A stretch of DNA of 64,000 nt from AC-32 sp963716865 (lineage in GTDB: Bacteria > Actinomycetota > Thermoleophilia > Gaiellales > Gaiellaceae), in the NCBI GenBank assembly GCA_963716865.1, contig CAVQUF010000004.1:823038-887037 (forward strand), given 5' to 3'. The translations under genes were made by a program, and so were the position numbers. Numbering within the stretch: position 1 is the first letter of the stretch; the number at the start of each line of letters is the position of its first letter. Under the pieces are notes generated by a model. It was given only the letters and a program-made list of their open reading frames with translations. It searched no databases and was not told where the DNA came from. Shown here in pieces: positions 48,024 to 57,322 of this stretch.

Positions 48024-48926
48024 CTAGGGCGCGCTCGGCCTGAATCGCCAGACGTCGCTGCCCGCGTAGCTCGTGATCCACATCGAGCCGTATGCGCGCA
48101 GGGCGACGAAGGCTCCGGCGCCCGCGGCGAACGAGTCCACGACGACGGCCTTCTCCGCATGGACCCGGTAGACGACGTTCTGCTCCTTGTCGGGCATCCA
48201 GATCACGCCGTCCGGACCAAGGGCGCCCTCTGCGAGCGTGCGGCCGAACGCGAGCTTCGCGGTCACAGACCGGCTCGACGGATCGAGGCGAACGAGCACG
48301 TTGTCGCCCGCCTGGATCCAGAGATCCGGGGTGCCCGCAACGAACAACCTCGGTGCCGGAACGCCGACCGGAACGCGAACGATCCCGGCCGTCCTGGGAT
48401 CGACACGAGCAACCGCGGTCGCGCCACGACCGAAGCCGACCCAGAGCCCGCCCTGAGCCACGCGTAGGCCGGCAGCCCTCGGGCCGACCCGGATGCGCTT
48501 CACGGGCCGCATCGAGCGAGGGTCGACCGCGACGAGCCGGCCCGTGTCCCAGGTGGTCACCCAGACTCGGCCGAACGCGGCTGCGACGTCGGACGGCTCT
48601 GCGCCCAGACGGAGGCTCCGCGTGCGGCTCGAGACCGGATTGACGCGCGTGAGCGAGCGCCGCTTGTAGTTGATCGCCCAGAGCGCGCCGAAGCCGCGCG
48701 TCACCGAGAAGACGCCAGGGCGCAGGCGGATCCGGCGGGTGACGCGGTTCGTGCGTGGATTGATCCGCGCGAGCGTCCCGGCGCCGTCGTTCGCGACCCA
48801 GACCGCGCCGAACGCCGAGACCGCGCCGCCGGGCGAGGCGCCGGTCGGGATCCTGGCGACGACCTGCGGCGCCGAGCCGGAGACGGCGATCCCGGCAACG
48901 AGGCCGGTTAGCGCGAGCTTGAGCAT
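48024..48926 (-). CDS. Secreted YncE/NHL-type beta-propeller protein
   Basis: A 300-residue protein with a signal peptide (LKLALTGLVAGIAVSGSA) and about six propeller blades of the form AFGAVWVANDGAGTLARINP, AFGRVWVTTWDTGRLVAVDP and GGLWVGFGRGATAVARVDP. These resemble YncE/streptogramin-lyase-like propellers. The exported propeller probably binds a surface ligand; no catalytic site is visible. It follows the holB gene by about 25 bases on the same strand. Confidence 0.8.
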   Translation of the reverse strand: MLKLALTGLVAGIAVSGSAPQVVARIPTGASPGGAVSAFGAVWVANDGAGTLARINPRTNRVTRRIRLRPGVFSVTRGFGALWAINYKRRSLTRVNPVSSRTRSLRLGAEPSDVAAAFGRVWVTTWDTGRLVAVDPRSMRPVKRIRVGPRAAGLRVAQGGLWVGFGRGATAVARVDPRTAGIVRVPVGVPAPRLFVAGTPDLWIQAGDNVLVRLDPSSRSVTAKLAFGRTLAEGALGPDGVIWMPDKEQNVVYRVHAEKAVVVDSFAAGAGAFVALRAYGSMWITSYAGSDVWRFRPSAP

Positions 48927-48950
48927 CGGCGGCTCTACACCGCCGCGCGC

Positions 48951-50036
48951 CTACCGGTTCCCGACGAGTGCCCCCGAGAACGCCCGGCGCAGCTCGATGA
49001 ACAGCGCCTCCAGCGCCAGGCGCGGCGAGAGCTGGAACTCCTCGAGCGTGCGCCACGCCTCGCGCGCGAGCTCGGCCGCGCGCTCCGCGCCCTCGAGCCG
49101 CTCGAGGGTCCCGTCCTCCCGGAGCTCCTCGACGCGGTCGGCGTGAACGAGCGCCCCCTCGGCGCCGGCCGCCATCGCGACGAGGTCGCGGTACCAGGCC
49201 GCGAGCTCCTCCAGCGAGGCGAGCAGCTCCTCGCGCTCGGCGCCACGGGCCGCGCGCTTCACCCGCTGCTCGGCCTCCTTCGCAGTCAGCTCGAGCCCTT
49301 CGAGCGACGCCTCCTCGCGCTCCTTCGCCTCGTCCGCGCGGGCCTTCGCCGCGGCGAGCATCCGCTCCGCGGCGGCTCCCGGGTCGAACTCCGGGTCGGC
49401 GTAGACGGCGCGCGCGGTCTCGAGCAGCTCCGCCCGCCGCTTCGCCGCCTCGGCGTCGAGCAGCCGCTCGGCCCGGTCGAGCCGGCCGCCGGCAACCCGC
49501 GCGATCGACGTCGCCTCCTCCTCCGAGAGCTGCGGCGCGCGCGCCTGCACGTCCTCGCGCACGGCCCGCTCCGAGAGCCGCCTGAACGGGATCGGCTGGC
49601 AGCGCGAGCGGATCGTCTCCGGCAGCGGCCCGAGCTCGTCGGCCACGAGCACGATTACGGCGTACCCGGGCGGCTCCTCGAGGTCCTTCAGGAGCGCGTC
49701 CGCCGCCTCCTCGTTCAGGAGGTGGGCGCCGAGAACGAGGTAGACGCGCCGGTCGGCCTCGAACGGGCGCATGTGCAGGTCGCGGCGCATCTCTCGCACC
49801 GCGTCGATCCGGATCTGGTCGCCGAGGGGCTCGAGAACGTACAGGTCGGGGTGGATGCGCCGCTCTACGCGCGGGTCGCCGCCGAGCAGCTCGGCGGCGA
49901 AGGCGAGCGCCGTCCGCCCCTTGCCGACCCCGGCCGGGCCGTGGAAGAGGTACGCGTGGGCCGGACCGTCGGCCAGCGCGGCTGCGAGCAGCCGCTTGGC
50001 CTCGCCCTGCTCAGGAATGCTGTCGAAGCTCGTCAA
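48951..50036 (-). CDS. holB: DNA polymerase III delta' subunit
   Basis: A 361-residue clamp-loader AAA+ protein. HAYLFHGPAGVGKGRTALAF is the P-loop region, followed by RRIHPDLYVLEP, IDAVREMRRDLHMRPFEADRRVYLV, NEEAADALLKDLEEPP and TIRSRCQPIPFRRL with the SRC motif. The Cys4 zinc module that precedes HPD in most delta' and gamma subunits is absent (LLGGDPRVERRIHPD). The C-terminal half has a long charged helical region (AKARADEAKEREEASLEGLE). Start TTG at 50036, which lies inside tmk: 26-base overlap. The holB-tmk pairing is standard. Confidence 0.9.
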   Translation of the reverse strand: MTSFDSIPEQGEAKRLLAAALADGPAHAYLFHGPAGVGKGRTALAFAAELLGGDPRVERRIHPDLYVLEPLGDQIRIDAVREMRRDLHMRPFEADRRVYLVLGAHLLNEEAADALLKDLEEPPGYAVIVLVADELGPLPETIRSRCQPIPFRRLSERAVREDVQARAPQLSEEEATSIARVAGGRLDRAERLLDAEAAKRRAELLETARAVYADPEFDPGAAAERMLAAAKARADEAKEREEASLEGLELTAKEAEQRVKRAARGAEREELLASLEELAAWYRDLVAMAAGAEGALVHADRVEELREDGTLERLEGAERAAELAREAWRTLEEFQLSPRLALEALFIELRRAFSGALVGNR

Positions 50037-50616
50037 GGATCTCTCGCCCGATCTCGTCCACGGGGCGTGTGCCGTTGATGGTGACGATGCGCTGGGGGAA
50101 GGCGGCCGCGAGCTCGCCGTACGCCTCGGCCACCCGCGCGCGGAACTCGTCGTCCTCGCGCTCGATCCGGTCGCCGGGGCCGAGCCTCCGGCGCTCCGAC
50201 TCCTCGGGGTCGATCACGAGCAGGTAGGTGCGGTCGGGCAGGACGCCCCTGATCGCGTTCACGTTCAGCTCGAGGACGCGGTCGAGCCCGAGGCCGCGCG
50301 CGATCCCCTGGTATGCGAGCGAGGAGTCGAGGTAGCGGTCGCAGACCACGTCGTCGCCGCGTGCGAGAGCCGGCGCGATCACCTCGTCCACGAGCTGCGC
50401 GCGGGCCGATGCAAAGAGCGCTGCCTCCGCCCAGGGCGCGACTGCGAGGCCGCCGAGGAGCAGCTCCCGGATTCGCTCCCCCAGCTCGGTGCCGCCGGGC
50501 TCGCGGGTGGCGACGACCTCCCTCCCGTCGGCCGCGAGCGCCTCGGCCAGCAGACGCGCCTGGGTGGACTTGCCGGAGCCGTCCAGCCCTTCGAACGTAA
50601 CAAACAATGAGGTCAC
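50011..50616 (-). CDS. tmk: Thymidylate kinase
   Basis: A 201-residue dTMP kinase (dTMP + ATP to dTDP). P-loop FEGLDGSGKSTQARLLAEAL, TREPGGTELGERIRELLL, the DRY motif in VVCDRYLDSSLAYQG, and the LID region RRRLGPGDRIERED. Full length. GTG start at 50616 follows a 120-base gap from the divergent epimerase, in which the sixth copy of the hairpin repeat lies. Confidence 0.95.
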   Translation of the reverse strand: MTSLFVTFEGLDGSGKSTQARLLAEALAADGREVVATREPGGTELGERIRELLLGGLAVAPWAEAALFASARAQLVDEVIAPALARGDDVVCDRYLDSSLAYQGIARGLGLDRVLELNVNAIRGVLPDRTYLLVIDPEESERRRLGPGDRIEREDDEFRARVAEAYGELAAAFPQRIVTINGTRPVDEIGREILDELRQHS

Positions 50617-50620
50617 ATCC

Positions 50621-50698
50621 TAAGGCGCCGACTCGGCGGCGCCGACCGGGAGGCCGTGCCGGCTTTGCCGGTGCGGCCGTCCAACGCACCATGTCGGT
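50621..50698 (+). repeat. Double-hairpin dispersed repeat, copy 6 (divergent)
   Basis: Reads GGCGCCGACTCGGCGGCGCC, a short spacer, then GTGCCGGC-TTT-GCCGGTGC and GGCCGTCC. The base sequence is changed but both stems are kept by paired substitutions compared with the other copies. It sits between divergent genes, so it is not simply a terminator. Confidence 0.6.
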
Positions 50699-50740
50699 TG
50701 CACGAGTGCTGGGTCTTCCGCCGAGATAGCCTCTGATGCC

Positions 50741-51631
50741 TTGCGGGCGATCGTGACAGGTGGCGCGGGCTTCATCGGGTCGCACGTGGCCGGCGCGCTC
50801 GTGGCCCGTGGCGACGAGGTGGTCGTGGTCGACGACCTCTCGACCGGAAAACGCGAGAACGTCCCCGAGGGAGCAGTACTGGAGGTCGTGGACATCCGCG
50901 AGCCGCTCGAGGACCTGTTCGAGGGAGCCGAGGCGTGCTTCCACCTCGCTGCCCAGGCCGACGTGCGGGTCTCGGTCGAGCGGCCCGACCACGACGCGGG
51001 CGTGAACGTGCTCGGCACGATCCAGGTCCTCGAGGCGGCGCGGCGACACGGGACGCAGATCGCGTTCGCCTCGACAGGCGGAGCCATCTACGGCGAGTGC
51101 GACGGGCCCGCGCCGGAGGAGGCCGAGCGGCGGCCGCTCTCCCCGTACGGCGTCTCGAAGCTCGCCGGGGAGGAGTACCTCGCCGCCTACAACCGGCTCT
51201 ACGGGACGCGGCACGTCGCGCTACGCTACGGCAACGTCTACGGGCCGCGGCAGAACCCGCACGGCGAGGCCGGCGTGGTCGCGATCTTCCTCTCCCGGCT
51301 CGCGGCCGGCGAGGCGCCGCCGATCTACGGCGACGGCCGGCAGACGCGGGACTACGTCTACGCGGGGGACGTCGCGCAGGCGACGCTCGCCGCCCTCGGC
51401 CGTGAGGGCGTCTTCAACGTCGGCACCGGCCAGGAGACCTCGGTGGTCGAGCTGTACGAGCTGTGCCGCCGGGTCGCGGGCTCCGAGCTCGAGCCGGTGT
51501 TCGCGGACGCGCGGCTCGGCGAGCTCCAGCGCAGCGTGCTCGACGTCTCGCGCGCAGAGCGTGACCTCGGCTGGCGGCCCGAGACACGGCTCGAGGACGG
51601 GCTCCGGCTCACCTGGGATTCGCTCGCCTAG
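50741..51631 (+). CDS. NAD-dependent UDP-glucose 4-epimerase-like protein
   Basis: A 296-residue extended SDR: VTGGAGFIGSHVAGALVARG, VDDLSTGKRENVP, FHLAAQADVRVSVERPDHDA, ASTGGAIYGEC, the catalytic Tyr-Lys in SPYGVSKLAGEEYL, LRYGNVYGPRQNPHGEAGVV and IYGDGRQTRDYVYAGDVA. This is the GalE-like pattern. TTG start at 50741. Donor sugar not predictable. Confidence 0.9.
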   Translation: MRAIVTGGAGFIGSHVAGALVARGDEVVVVDDLSTGKRENVPEGAVLEVVDIREPLEDLFEGAEACFHLAAQADVRVSVERPDHDAGVNVLGTIQVLEAARRHGTQIAFASTGGAIYGECDGPAPEEAERRPLSPYGVSKLAGEEYLAAYNRLYGTRHVALRYGNVYGPRQNPHGEAGVVAIFLSRLAAGEAPPIYGDGRQTRDYVYAGDVAQATLAALGREGVFNVGTGQETSVVELYELCRRVAGSELEPVFADARLGELQRSVLDVSRAERDLGWRPETRLEDGLRLTWDSLA

Positions 51632-51685
51632 CTCCAAACCGCGGGAAGGATCGAAGAGCTCGACGGCGAATCCGTTGCTCCCGCC

Positions 51686-52183
51686 GTGGAGCACGCCCTC
51701 TCTAACCACCTGGAGCATCCCTGGCGCACGATCGCGGTCGTGGCGGCCGGGATCGCCGCGCTCGAGCTGCTCGGCCTGATCGTCGTCGCGGCGGCGCTGC
51801 TCGCGAAGCCGGTCGCCCAACACGCCCGCGCGGCCGCGGTCAAGCACGCCCAGGCGGCTCCTGCGAAGGCGAACCCCAAGACCCCCGCCCGGCCGCTGCC
51901 TCCCCGCAGGACCGTCTCGGTGACGGTGCTGAACGGGAACGGGGTCTCGGGCGCAGCGGCGGCGACCGCCTCGCGCGTGCGTGCGCGCGGGTACAAGATC
52001 CGCTTCGTCGGGAACGCGCCGAGGACCGGCTACGGGCGCAGCGTCGTGATCTACCGCGCCGGGCGCCGCGCCGAGGCGTACCGGCTCTCGCGCGACCTCG
52101 GCATCAGGCTCATCTCGCCGCTCGACGGACTCCGCCCGGGCAACTTCGCCGGCGCGCAGCTCGCAGTCATCATCGGCGGGTAG
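51686..52183 (+). CDS. LytR_C domain protein
   Basis: A 165-residue membrane protein. One N-terminal helix (TIAVVAAGIAALELLGLIVV), an Ala/Pro/Lys linker, and a C-terminal LytR_C domain (VSVTVLNGNGVSGAAAATAS, VIYRAGRRAEAYRLSRDLGI). LytR_C domains occur in cell-wall polymer ligases and as stand-alone proteins of unknown function. GTG start at 51686. Confidence 0.85.
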   Translation: MEHALSNHLEHPWRTIAVVAAGIAALELLGLIVVAAALLAKPVAQHARAAAVKHAQAAPAKANPKTPARPLPPRRTVSVTVLNGNGVSGAAAATASRVRARGYKIRFVGNAPRTGYGRSVVIYRAGRRAEAYRLSRDLGIRLISPLDGLRPGNFAGAQLAVIIGG

Positions 52184-52229
52184 CGCGCACCCGGAGGTTT
52201 CCGGGACACTTGCGGTCGCGTGTCCGACA

Positions 52230-52466
52230 CCGGAGAGCAGCGCAACCGACGAGTACGGGACGACCGAACTCGGCTACTCGCCGCGCAAGCTCAAGCGGCT
52301 TCTCCGCGAGCAGGGCTTCACCGACATCCGCCGCTTCCACAACAACCGCAAGCGCCTCTTCTCGAACTCGCCGCGCGACGTGGCCGGCCATCTCGCCGAG
52401 CCGTTCGTCTACCGGCTCCTCGCGGCCTTCTGGACGCAGATCTGGCTCCGCGCCGTGGCGACCTAG
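52230..52466 (+). pseudogene. C-terminal fragment of a methyltransferase-like gene
   Basis: An open stretch with no start codon encodes GYSPRKLKRLLREQGFTDIR, then HNNRKRLFSNSPRDVAGHLA and a closing LLAAFWTQIWLRAVAT. LLREQGFTDIR is typical of the C terminus of class I methyltransferases. The frame continues upstream into the LytR_C gene without an initiation codon, so it is a remnant left by deletion. Confidence 0.55.
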
Positions 52467-54394
52467 CCCGAGCCGAGCCGCCCCTCGACCTGCTGCAGGA
52501 GCGCGGGCGCAAGCGTGCCGTGCCGATCGAGCTCGACCGCGCGCCGCAGCGGAGCGACCGCGCCGCGGTCGTCGCCGACGCCGACCTCGAAGCTGCCGAG
52601 CTCGTACCAGGGCCGCCAGTTCAGGGGCTGCAGCTCGACGGCCTTCACGTACAGCGCCCGCGCCGCGAGGAGGTCTCCGAGCTCCTGCGCCGCCCCCGCC
52701 TCGAGGAACAGCGGCTCCAGCGCGAGTGGGTTCAGCCTGTGGGCGTCGTGCGCATCCGCGGCCGCCTGCCCCGGATGGCCGGCCTCGAGCGCAGCGAGCG
52801 CAGAGTCCGTCTTGCGCTGGGCGAACCAGGGCACGAGGAGCGTGAACGCGACGAGGATCGCGGCCACCGCCGGCAGCGGCGCGAAGGCAACTCGCCGCTC
52901 CCCGGCGACGGTCCTCCCGCCGAGCAGCACGCCGACCGTGACGAAGAACGGCGCGCTGACAGCGACAAAGTCGAAGTCGAAGTCGACGAGCGCATGGAGC
53001 GGGTACGCAAGTGCCGACACCGCCAGCGCGACCGCGGCCGCGCGCTCCGGCCCGGTTAATCGTCGCACCACCCGCACGACGCCGACCGCCGCGAACGCGA
53101 TCGACTCCAGCGCCAGGAAGAACCCGACCAGGCCGGTCTCGGTGAGGAACTGCAGCGGCAGGTTGTGCGGCTCCGTCACGACGACGTTGTTCGTGCGCAG
53201 CAGCCGGTGGGTCAGCTCGAACGTCCCGGCCCCGGTGCCGCGCAGCTGCTGGTCCTCGAACGCGTGCCAGGCCTCCTTCCACCACTGCCAGCGGCTCGTG
53301 GAGTTGATCGTCGTCAGCCGCCCCGGGCCATTCGTCTCGTTGAAGCTCGGCGTGGACTCCCTGAAGTCGCGGAACCAGCCCTGCGGCTTCGTCTCCACGG
53401 CGAGCGCGACGACCGCGACCGCGGCCCCGAGCGCGAGCACCGTGAGTGCGATCCGCCCCACCATCCGGCGACGGCGGTCATCCAGCGGGTACCGCTCTTC
53501 CGCCACCGAGCCGAGGTACGCGAGCGCCCCCACGAGGATCACTCCGAGCAGGAACACCACGGCGAACCACCGCCCGTCGTGGACGCGCACCGAGTGCGCC
53601 TGCAGGTCCTCCGCCACGCCCGGCCGCGAGAACGCCCACACCGCGACGCCGAGCCCGGCCCCGCCCCCGAGCAGAAGCGCGGCTGCTCCCTCCACCCGCG
53701 GCCCGCCGACCACGAGCCAGGCGCCTGCCACGATCGCCGCGACTGCCACGCCTCCGCGCGAGTAGGTCAGCAGCAGCCCGACGACGAGCGCGTAGAGGAA
53801 AACGACCCCGCTTACGCGAAGCCAGTGCGGATGCTCGCGACGGGCTGCCAGCCAGAGCGCCAGCGGGAGGCCGAGGTCGAGCAGCAGGGCGAACGCGTTC
53901 CAGTACCCGATCGGGGAGCTCAGCCGGGCGATGCGCCCCGAGCCTCCCACCGACGGCACCGCCTTCCCGAGCAGGCCCCACGCGAGCGCGAGCGAGACGA
54001 TCCCCGCCAGGACGAACGCCCAGCGCTTGATGGCCTGCGGCACGTAGACGCCGATCCCGAGCCCGACGAGCGCAAGCGCCAGGTAGACGAGACCGCGGTT
54101 CAGGTAGAGCCAGGTGCGGTCCGGCTCGATCGACCACAGCAGCGAGATCCCACACCAACAGACGAACGCGACGAGAAATCCGAGCGCACACGGGGTCTCG
54201 CGCGCGAAGCGCGGCCGTTGTCCGCCCACGAGGAGCGCGGTTGCCAGGGCGGCCGCGAGGGCAAGCGCCCCGAGCCCGAGCCAGACCAGCCGCCCGTTCG
54301 ACGAGCCCGCAGAGAACAGCACGCAGGCCGCCGTGAGAAGCCCTCCGGCCGCAAGCGCGAGCAGCGCCGCGCGGCGCTCGAGGGCGGCGGTCAT
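52463..54394 (-). CDS. O-antigen ligase/polymerase-like protein with TPR tail
   Basis: A 643-residue membrane protein with about twelve helices and a Wzy/WaaL-type signature: SSPIGYWNAFALLLDLGLPL and EPHNLPLQFLTETGLVGFFL with the His and acidic residues of the large loop. The last 130 residues form TPR-like helices (DSALAALEAGHPGQAAADAH; ALYVKAVELQPLNWRPWYEL). Such proteins polymerise or ligate surface glycans. It is alone on its strand between envelope genes. Confidence 0.85.
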   Translation of the reverse strand: MTAALERRAALLALAAGGLLTAACVLFSAGSSNGRLVWLGLGALALAAALATALLVGGQRPRFARETPCALGFLVAFVCWCGISLLWSIEPDRTWLYLNRGLVYLALALVGLGIGVYVPQAIKRWAFVLAGIVSLALAWGLLGKAVPSVGGSGRIARLSSPIGYWNAFALLLDLGLPLALWLAARREHPHWLRVSGVVFLYALVVGLLLTYSRGGVAVAAIVAGAWLVVGGPRVEGAAALLLGGGAGLGVAVWAFSRPGVAEDLQAHSVRVHDGRWFAVVFLLGVILVGALAYLGSVAEERYPLDDRRRRMVGRIALTVLALGAAVAVVALAVETKPQGWFRDFRESTPSFNETNGPGRLTTINSTSRWQWWKEAWHAFEDQQLRGTGAGTFELTHRLLRTNNVVVTEPHNLPLQFLTETGLVGFFLALESIAFAAVGVVRVVRRLTGPERAAAVALAVSALAYPLHALVDFDFDFVAVSAPFFVTVGVLLGGRTVAGERRVAFAPLPAVAAILVAFTLLVPWFAQRKTDSALAALEAGHPGQAAADAHDAHRLNPLALEPLFLEAGAAQELGDLLAARALYVKAVELQPLNWRPWYELGSFEVGVGDDRGAVAPLRRAVELDRHGTLAPALLQQVEGRLGSG

Positions 54395-54515
54395 CAGAGA
54401 TTGAGGCTAACATCGGGAACGGCCCGTTTCGGCTTTTACAAAGCCTTAACGCGGTCGTTACCATGGTCCCACGCCCGCCGGGCAGACTCGCCGCAGAGTC
54501 CCTTTGCTCGAACCA

Positions 54516-55073
54516 ATGCCTAAGCGCCCGTCAGCGCCCATCACCCTCGTCCTCGCCCTCACGGCAGGGCTGCTCCTGGCCGTCCTCCTCCCGGCCCGAG
54601 CCGCAGCCGCGACGCCGTGCTGGAAGAAGGTCCTGAACGACTGGTCGAACGGGCGCGCGATCGGGACCTACCCACTCCACTGCTACCGCGACGCGATCCG
54701 CAACCTGCCCGAGGACCTGCGCGACTACTCGAGCGCGTCCGACGACATCGAGGCCGCCCTGCAGGCGCAGATCGCGAAGCGCAACGTGCGTGTCCCGCAG
54801 CTCAGCCCCAACTCCTCGAGCAACTCGTCGGGCAAGGCCAAGAAGAGCCAGAAGACCGAGAGCGTCGCCGGCCGGACCGAGCTGCCTCCCCCCACCGCGT
54901 ACCGCCGGGCGATCGACAACCTCGGCACGAGCAACGCCGACGCGGTCCCCCTCCCCCTGATCGTGCTCGCCTCGTTCGGCGCCTTCCTGCTCGTGCTCGC
55001 CGCCGCATTGGCCGCGACGAAGCGGGTCCGCACCATCCGCGGGCAGCAGCGCCGCGGGCCTCCGCGGCCCTAG
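54516..55073 (+). CDS. Exported membrane protein, unknown
   Basis: A 185-residue protein with a signal peptide (PITLVLALTAGLLLAVLLPA), an extracytoplasmic region with two cysteines (TPCWKKVLNDWSNGRAIGTY and HCYRDAIRNLPEDLRDYSS), a Ser/Lys linker, and a C-terminal helix (LPLIVLASFGAFLLVLAAAL) with a basic tail. Family not recognised. ATG 54516 is preferred to TTG 54504. The 3' end overlaps the convergent Rieske gene. Confidence 0.72.
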   Translation: MPKRPSAPITLVLALTAGLLLAVLLPARAAAATPCWKKVLNDWSNGRAIGTYPLHCYRDAIRNLPEDLRDYSSASDDIEAALQAQIAKRNVRVPQLSPNSSSNSSGKAKKSQKTESVAGRTELPPPTAYRRAIDNLGTSNADAVPLPLIVLASFGAFLLVLAAALAATKRVRTIRGQQRRGPPRP

Positions 55074-56816
55074 GCCACGTCCTCCTCCTCGTAGATCCGC
55101 TCGCCGCGGTGCAGGCGCCGCGCGATCTCGAACGTCTGGCGCTGCGACCGGGCGGTCGGTGCGTGCGCGGCCAGGTAGCGCGCGGCGGCGATCAGGGGCA
55201 GCGAGGCGTCGTCGGTGCCGGTGAGAAGCTCGTGCTGGCGGACCGCGGCCTCGACGCACTGGATCGTGTGGAAGTTCCGGTCCTCGCGCAGGAGGCACGC
55301 GCCCGAGCGCGGCGACGAGGCGGTCCGCGTCGCCGCCCGCGCCGAGGTAGGAGGCGGCGAGCTGCCCCGCCTCGTCGACCTGCTGCTGGCCGTCGAGCAG
55401 CGCCGGCAGCTCGGCGAGCAGCGCCTCCGGGTCGGCGCCGCGCCTCGGGCTGGGGCAGCCGGGTCGCGGGGACGTTCAGGAAGCGGTCGAGGTGGACGCT
55501 CATGGCCGCGTCGAGGATCCCGCGCACGAGCTCGGGCGACGCGGAGCGGCGGAGGCCCTGCTCGACTGCGTTTGCGAACGTGAACGTGTGCAGTGCCGTG
55601 TCCCAGTCGCCGAACTCGTTGGTCGATCGGGAAGCGCGCGATCCGGGTCGCCGCCGCGAAGGTGACCGCCGAGGCGAGCTCGACCTCCGGGGCGCCGTCC
55701 CGCAGCGCCGCGAGCAGCGCCTCGAGGATCTCCGCGGCCTCGCCCGAGAGGACGACCTGGACCAGCTCGTGCCGGCCGCTCCACCCGGAACGAGGCGATG
55801 CCAGCGCCTCGGGAAGCTCCTCGAACGCGCCCTCGAGCAGCGCCACGAGATCGACCGGGTTGCGCCAGGCGTTCGCCTCCTCCATCCGCTCGGCGAAGGC
55901 GAGCTGCGCGGGCAGCGCGGCGAGCACGGGCTCGGCCCGCTCCCAGCCGGCGACGTCGAGCGCCTCCAGGGCCTTGTTGACGAAGTCGAGCGTGTGGCCC
56001 GCCGTCGAGGTAGCGGTGGTCGGTCGCGGCGGCGAAGAGCATGTCCGCCAGCTCCTCCTGCGACGCGCCCGCGCGCACGGCCGAGACGAGCGCCCGCTCG
56101 GCGCCCTCGGCGTCGCGCACCTCGACGAAGCCGCGGAACCAGCGGCCGAGCCGGGCGGGCTCGGCGTCTCCGGGAAGAGGCTCGAGCGGGAAGCGCGGCG
56201 CCTCGATCGCCGAGTCGGACGCCACATCCGAGAGCCCGTGGTACAGCGCGGCCGCGCGCTCCTCGTCCTCGAGCCGCGGCACGAGGTTCATCAGGCACGA
56301 GAGCGTCGTCAACCCGCGAAACCAACCTCCCCCGCGGCGGCGCACGCCGAAGTCGAGCCCGGCCTGGAACGCGTCGGCGCCGCCCGGATCGGCCTCGACG
56401 AGGACGATCGCGGCCTTGGCGATCACGAGCGAGATGTCGCGCTCGAGCCCGACCTGGAGGCGCTTCCGCTGGTGCGCCACCCGGTCCCGCGGCGGAGTCA
56501 GGTCGACGTAGACGTCGTCCCCTTCGACCTCAACCGGAAAGCGGCGCAGCTCGTCGGCCCACTGGTCGAACGTGCCGCCGGTGCAGAGATCGAAGCGCGC
56601 GTGGTGCCAGTGGCACGTGAGGATCCCGTCGGCGACCGAGCCGCGGTGCAGCGGGAAGCCCATGTGCGGGCAGCGGTTGTCGACCGCGAACACCTCGCCG
56701 TCCTCGGCGAGCAGGCAGATCGTGTGCCCGTCCAGCGCGACGACCAGGCGGCCGGCCTCGCGCAGCTCCTCGAGCGAGGCAGCGCGTCGTCGCAGGCCGG
56801 TCTCGACAACGGTCAC
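55070..56816 (-). pseudogene. Rieske [2Fe-2S] domain protein, interrupted by four +1 shifts
   Basis: The N-terminal 110 residues form a Rieske domain: CPHMGFPLHRGSVADGILTC and CHWHHARFDLCTGG give the C-x-H and C-x-x-H pairs that bind the cluster. A helical C-terminal region of about 450 residues follows (LVPRLEDEERAAALYHGLSD and more). The reading frame must shift by one extra base at about 55999, 55620, 55440 and 55300; removing one base at each site gives a continuous protein that ends RRLHRGERIYEEEDVA. The GTG start at 56816 is leaderless and diverges from soxR. It is either a decayed gene or affected by consensus errors. Confidence 0.75.
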
Positions 56817-56823
56817 GAGCAGA

Positions 56824-56854
56824 AGCCTAGAACCTCAACTATGGTTTAAGTCAA
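56824..56854 (-). promoter_or_regulatory. SoxR-type promoter with 19-bp spacer (Rieske gene)
   Basis: On the minus strand: TTGACT (56854-56849), 19-bp spacer, TAGGCT (56829-56824), then seven bases to the GTG start. Overlong 19-bp spacers are the rule for MerR-family-activated promoters. CCTCAAC within the spacer resembles the left half of the E. coli SoxR box; the dyad is imperfect. The site abuts the soxR start codon. Confidence 0.6.
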
Positions 56855-57307
56855 GTGCCTTCCGAGCTTTCGATCGGCGAGGTGGCAACCCGCAGCGGGG
56901 TCGCGCCCTCAGCGCTCCGCTTCTACGAGCGCGAGGGCCTGATCGCCTCCACGCGCACCGACGGCAACCAGCGCCGCTACGACCGCGCCGTCCTGAGGCG
57001 CATCGCGTTCATCCAGGCCGGCCGTGCCGCGGGGATCCCGCTCGCCGAGGTCAACGCCGCGCTCGCGAGGCTCCCCGCCAACCGCACGCCGAGCCGCCGC
57101 GACTGGGAGCGCCTCTCGAACCGCTGGCGCGCCGACCTCGACGAGCGCATCGCCACACTCCAGGCGCTGCGCGAACGCCTCACGACGTGCATCGGCTGCG
57201 GCTGCCTCTCGATCGACAAGTGCGAGCTGCTGAATCCGGACGACGAGGCCGCCGACCAGGGCCCGGGCGCACACTTCCTGCTCGAAGACCAGCCCGAGTC
57301 GAGCTGA
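56855..57307 (+). CDS. soxR: Redox-sensing transcriptional activator SoxR
   Basis: A 150-residue MerR-family protein. The helix-turn-helix is IGEVATRSGVAPSALRFYER, followed by a dimerisation helix and the [2Fe-2S] cluster motif CIGCGCLSIDKC that defines SoxR. Oxidised or redox-cycling compounds activate it. GTG start at 56855 with TATGGT about nine bases before it, so its mRNA may be leaderless. It is divergent from the Rieske gene across 38 bases and overlaps the promoter of that gene, so it probably controls both. The aminotransferase gene starts 16 bases downstream. Confidence 0.93.
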   Translation: MPSELSIGEVATRSGVAPSALRFYEREGLIASTRTDGNQRRYDRAVLRRIAFIQAGRAAGIPLAEVNAALARLPANRTPSRRDWERLSNRWRADLDERIATLQALRERLTTCIGCGCLSIDKCELLNPDDEAADQGPGAHFLLEDQPESS

Positions 57308-57322
57308 GATACTCGGCCGGCT

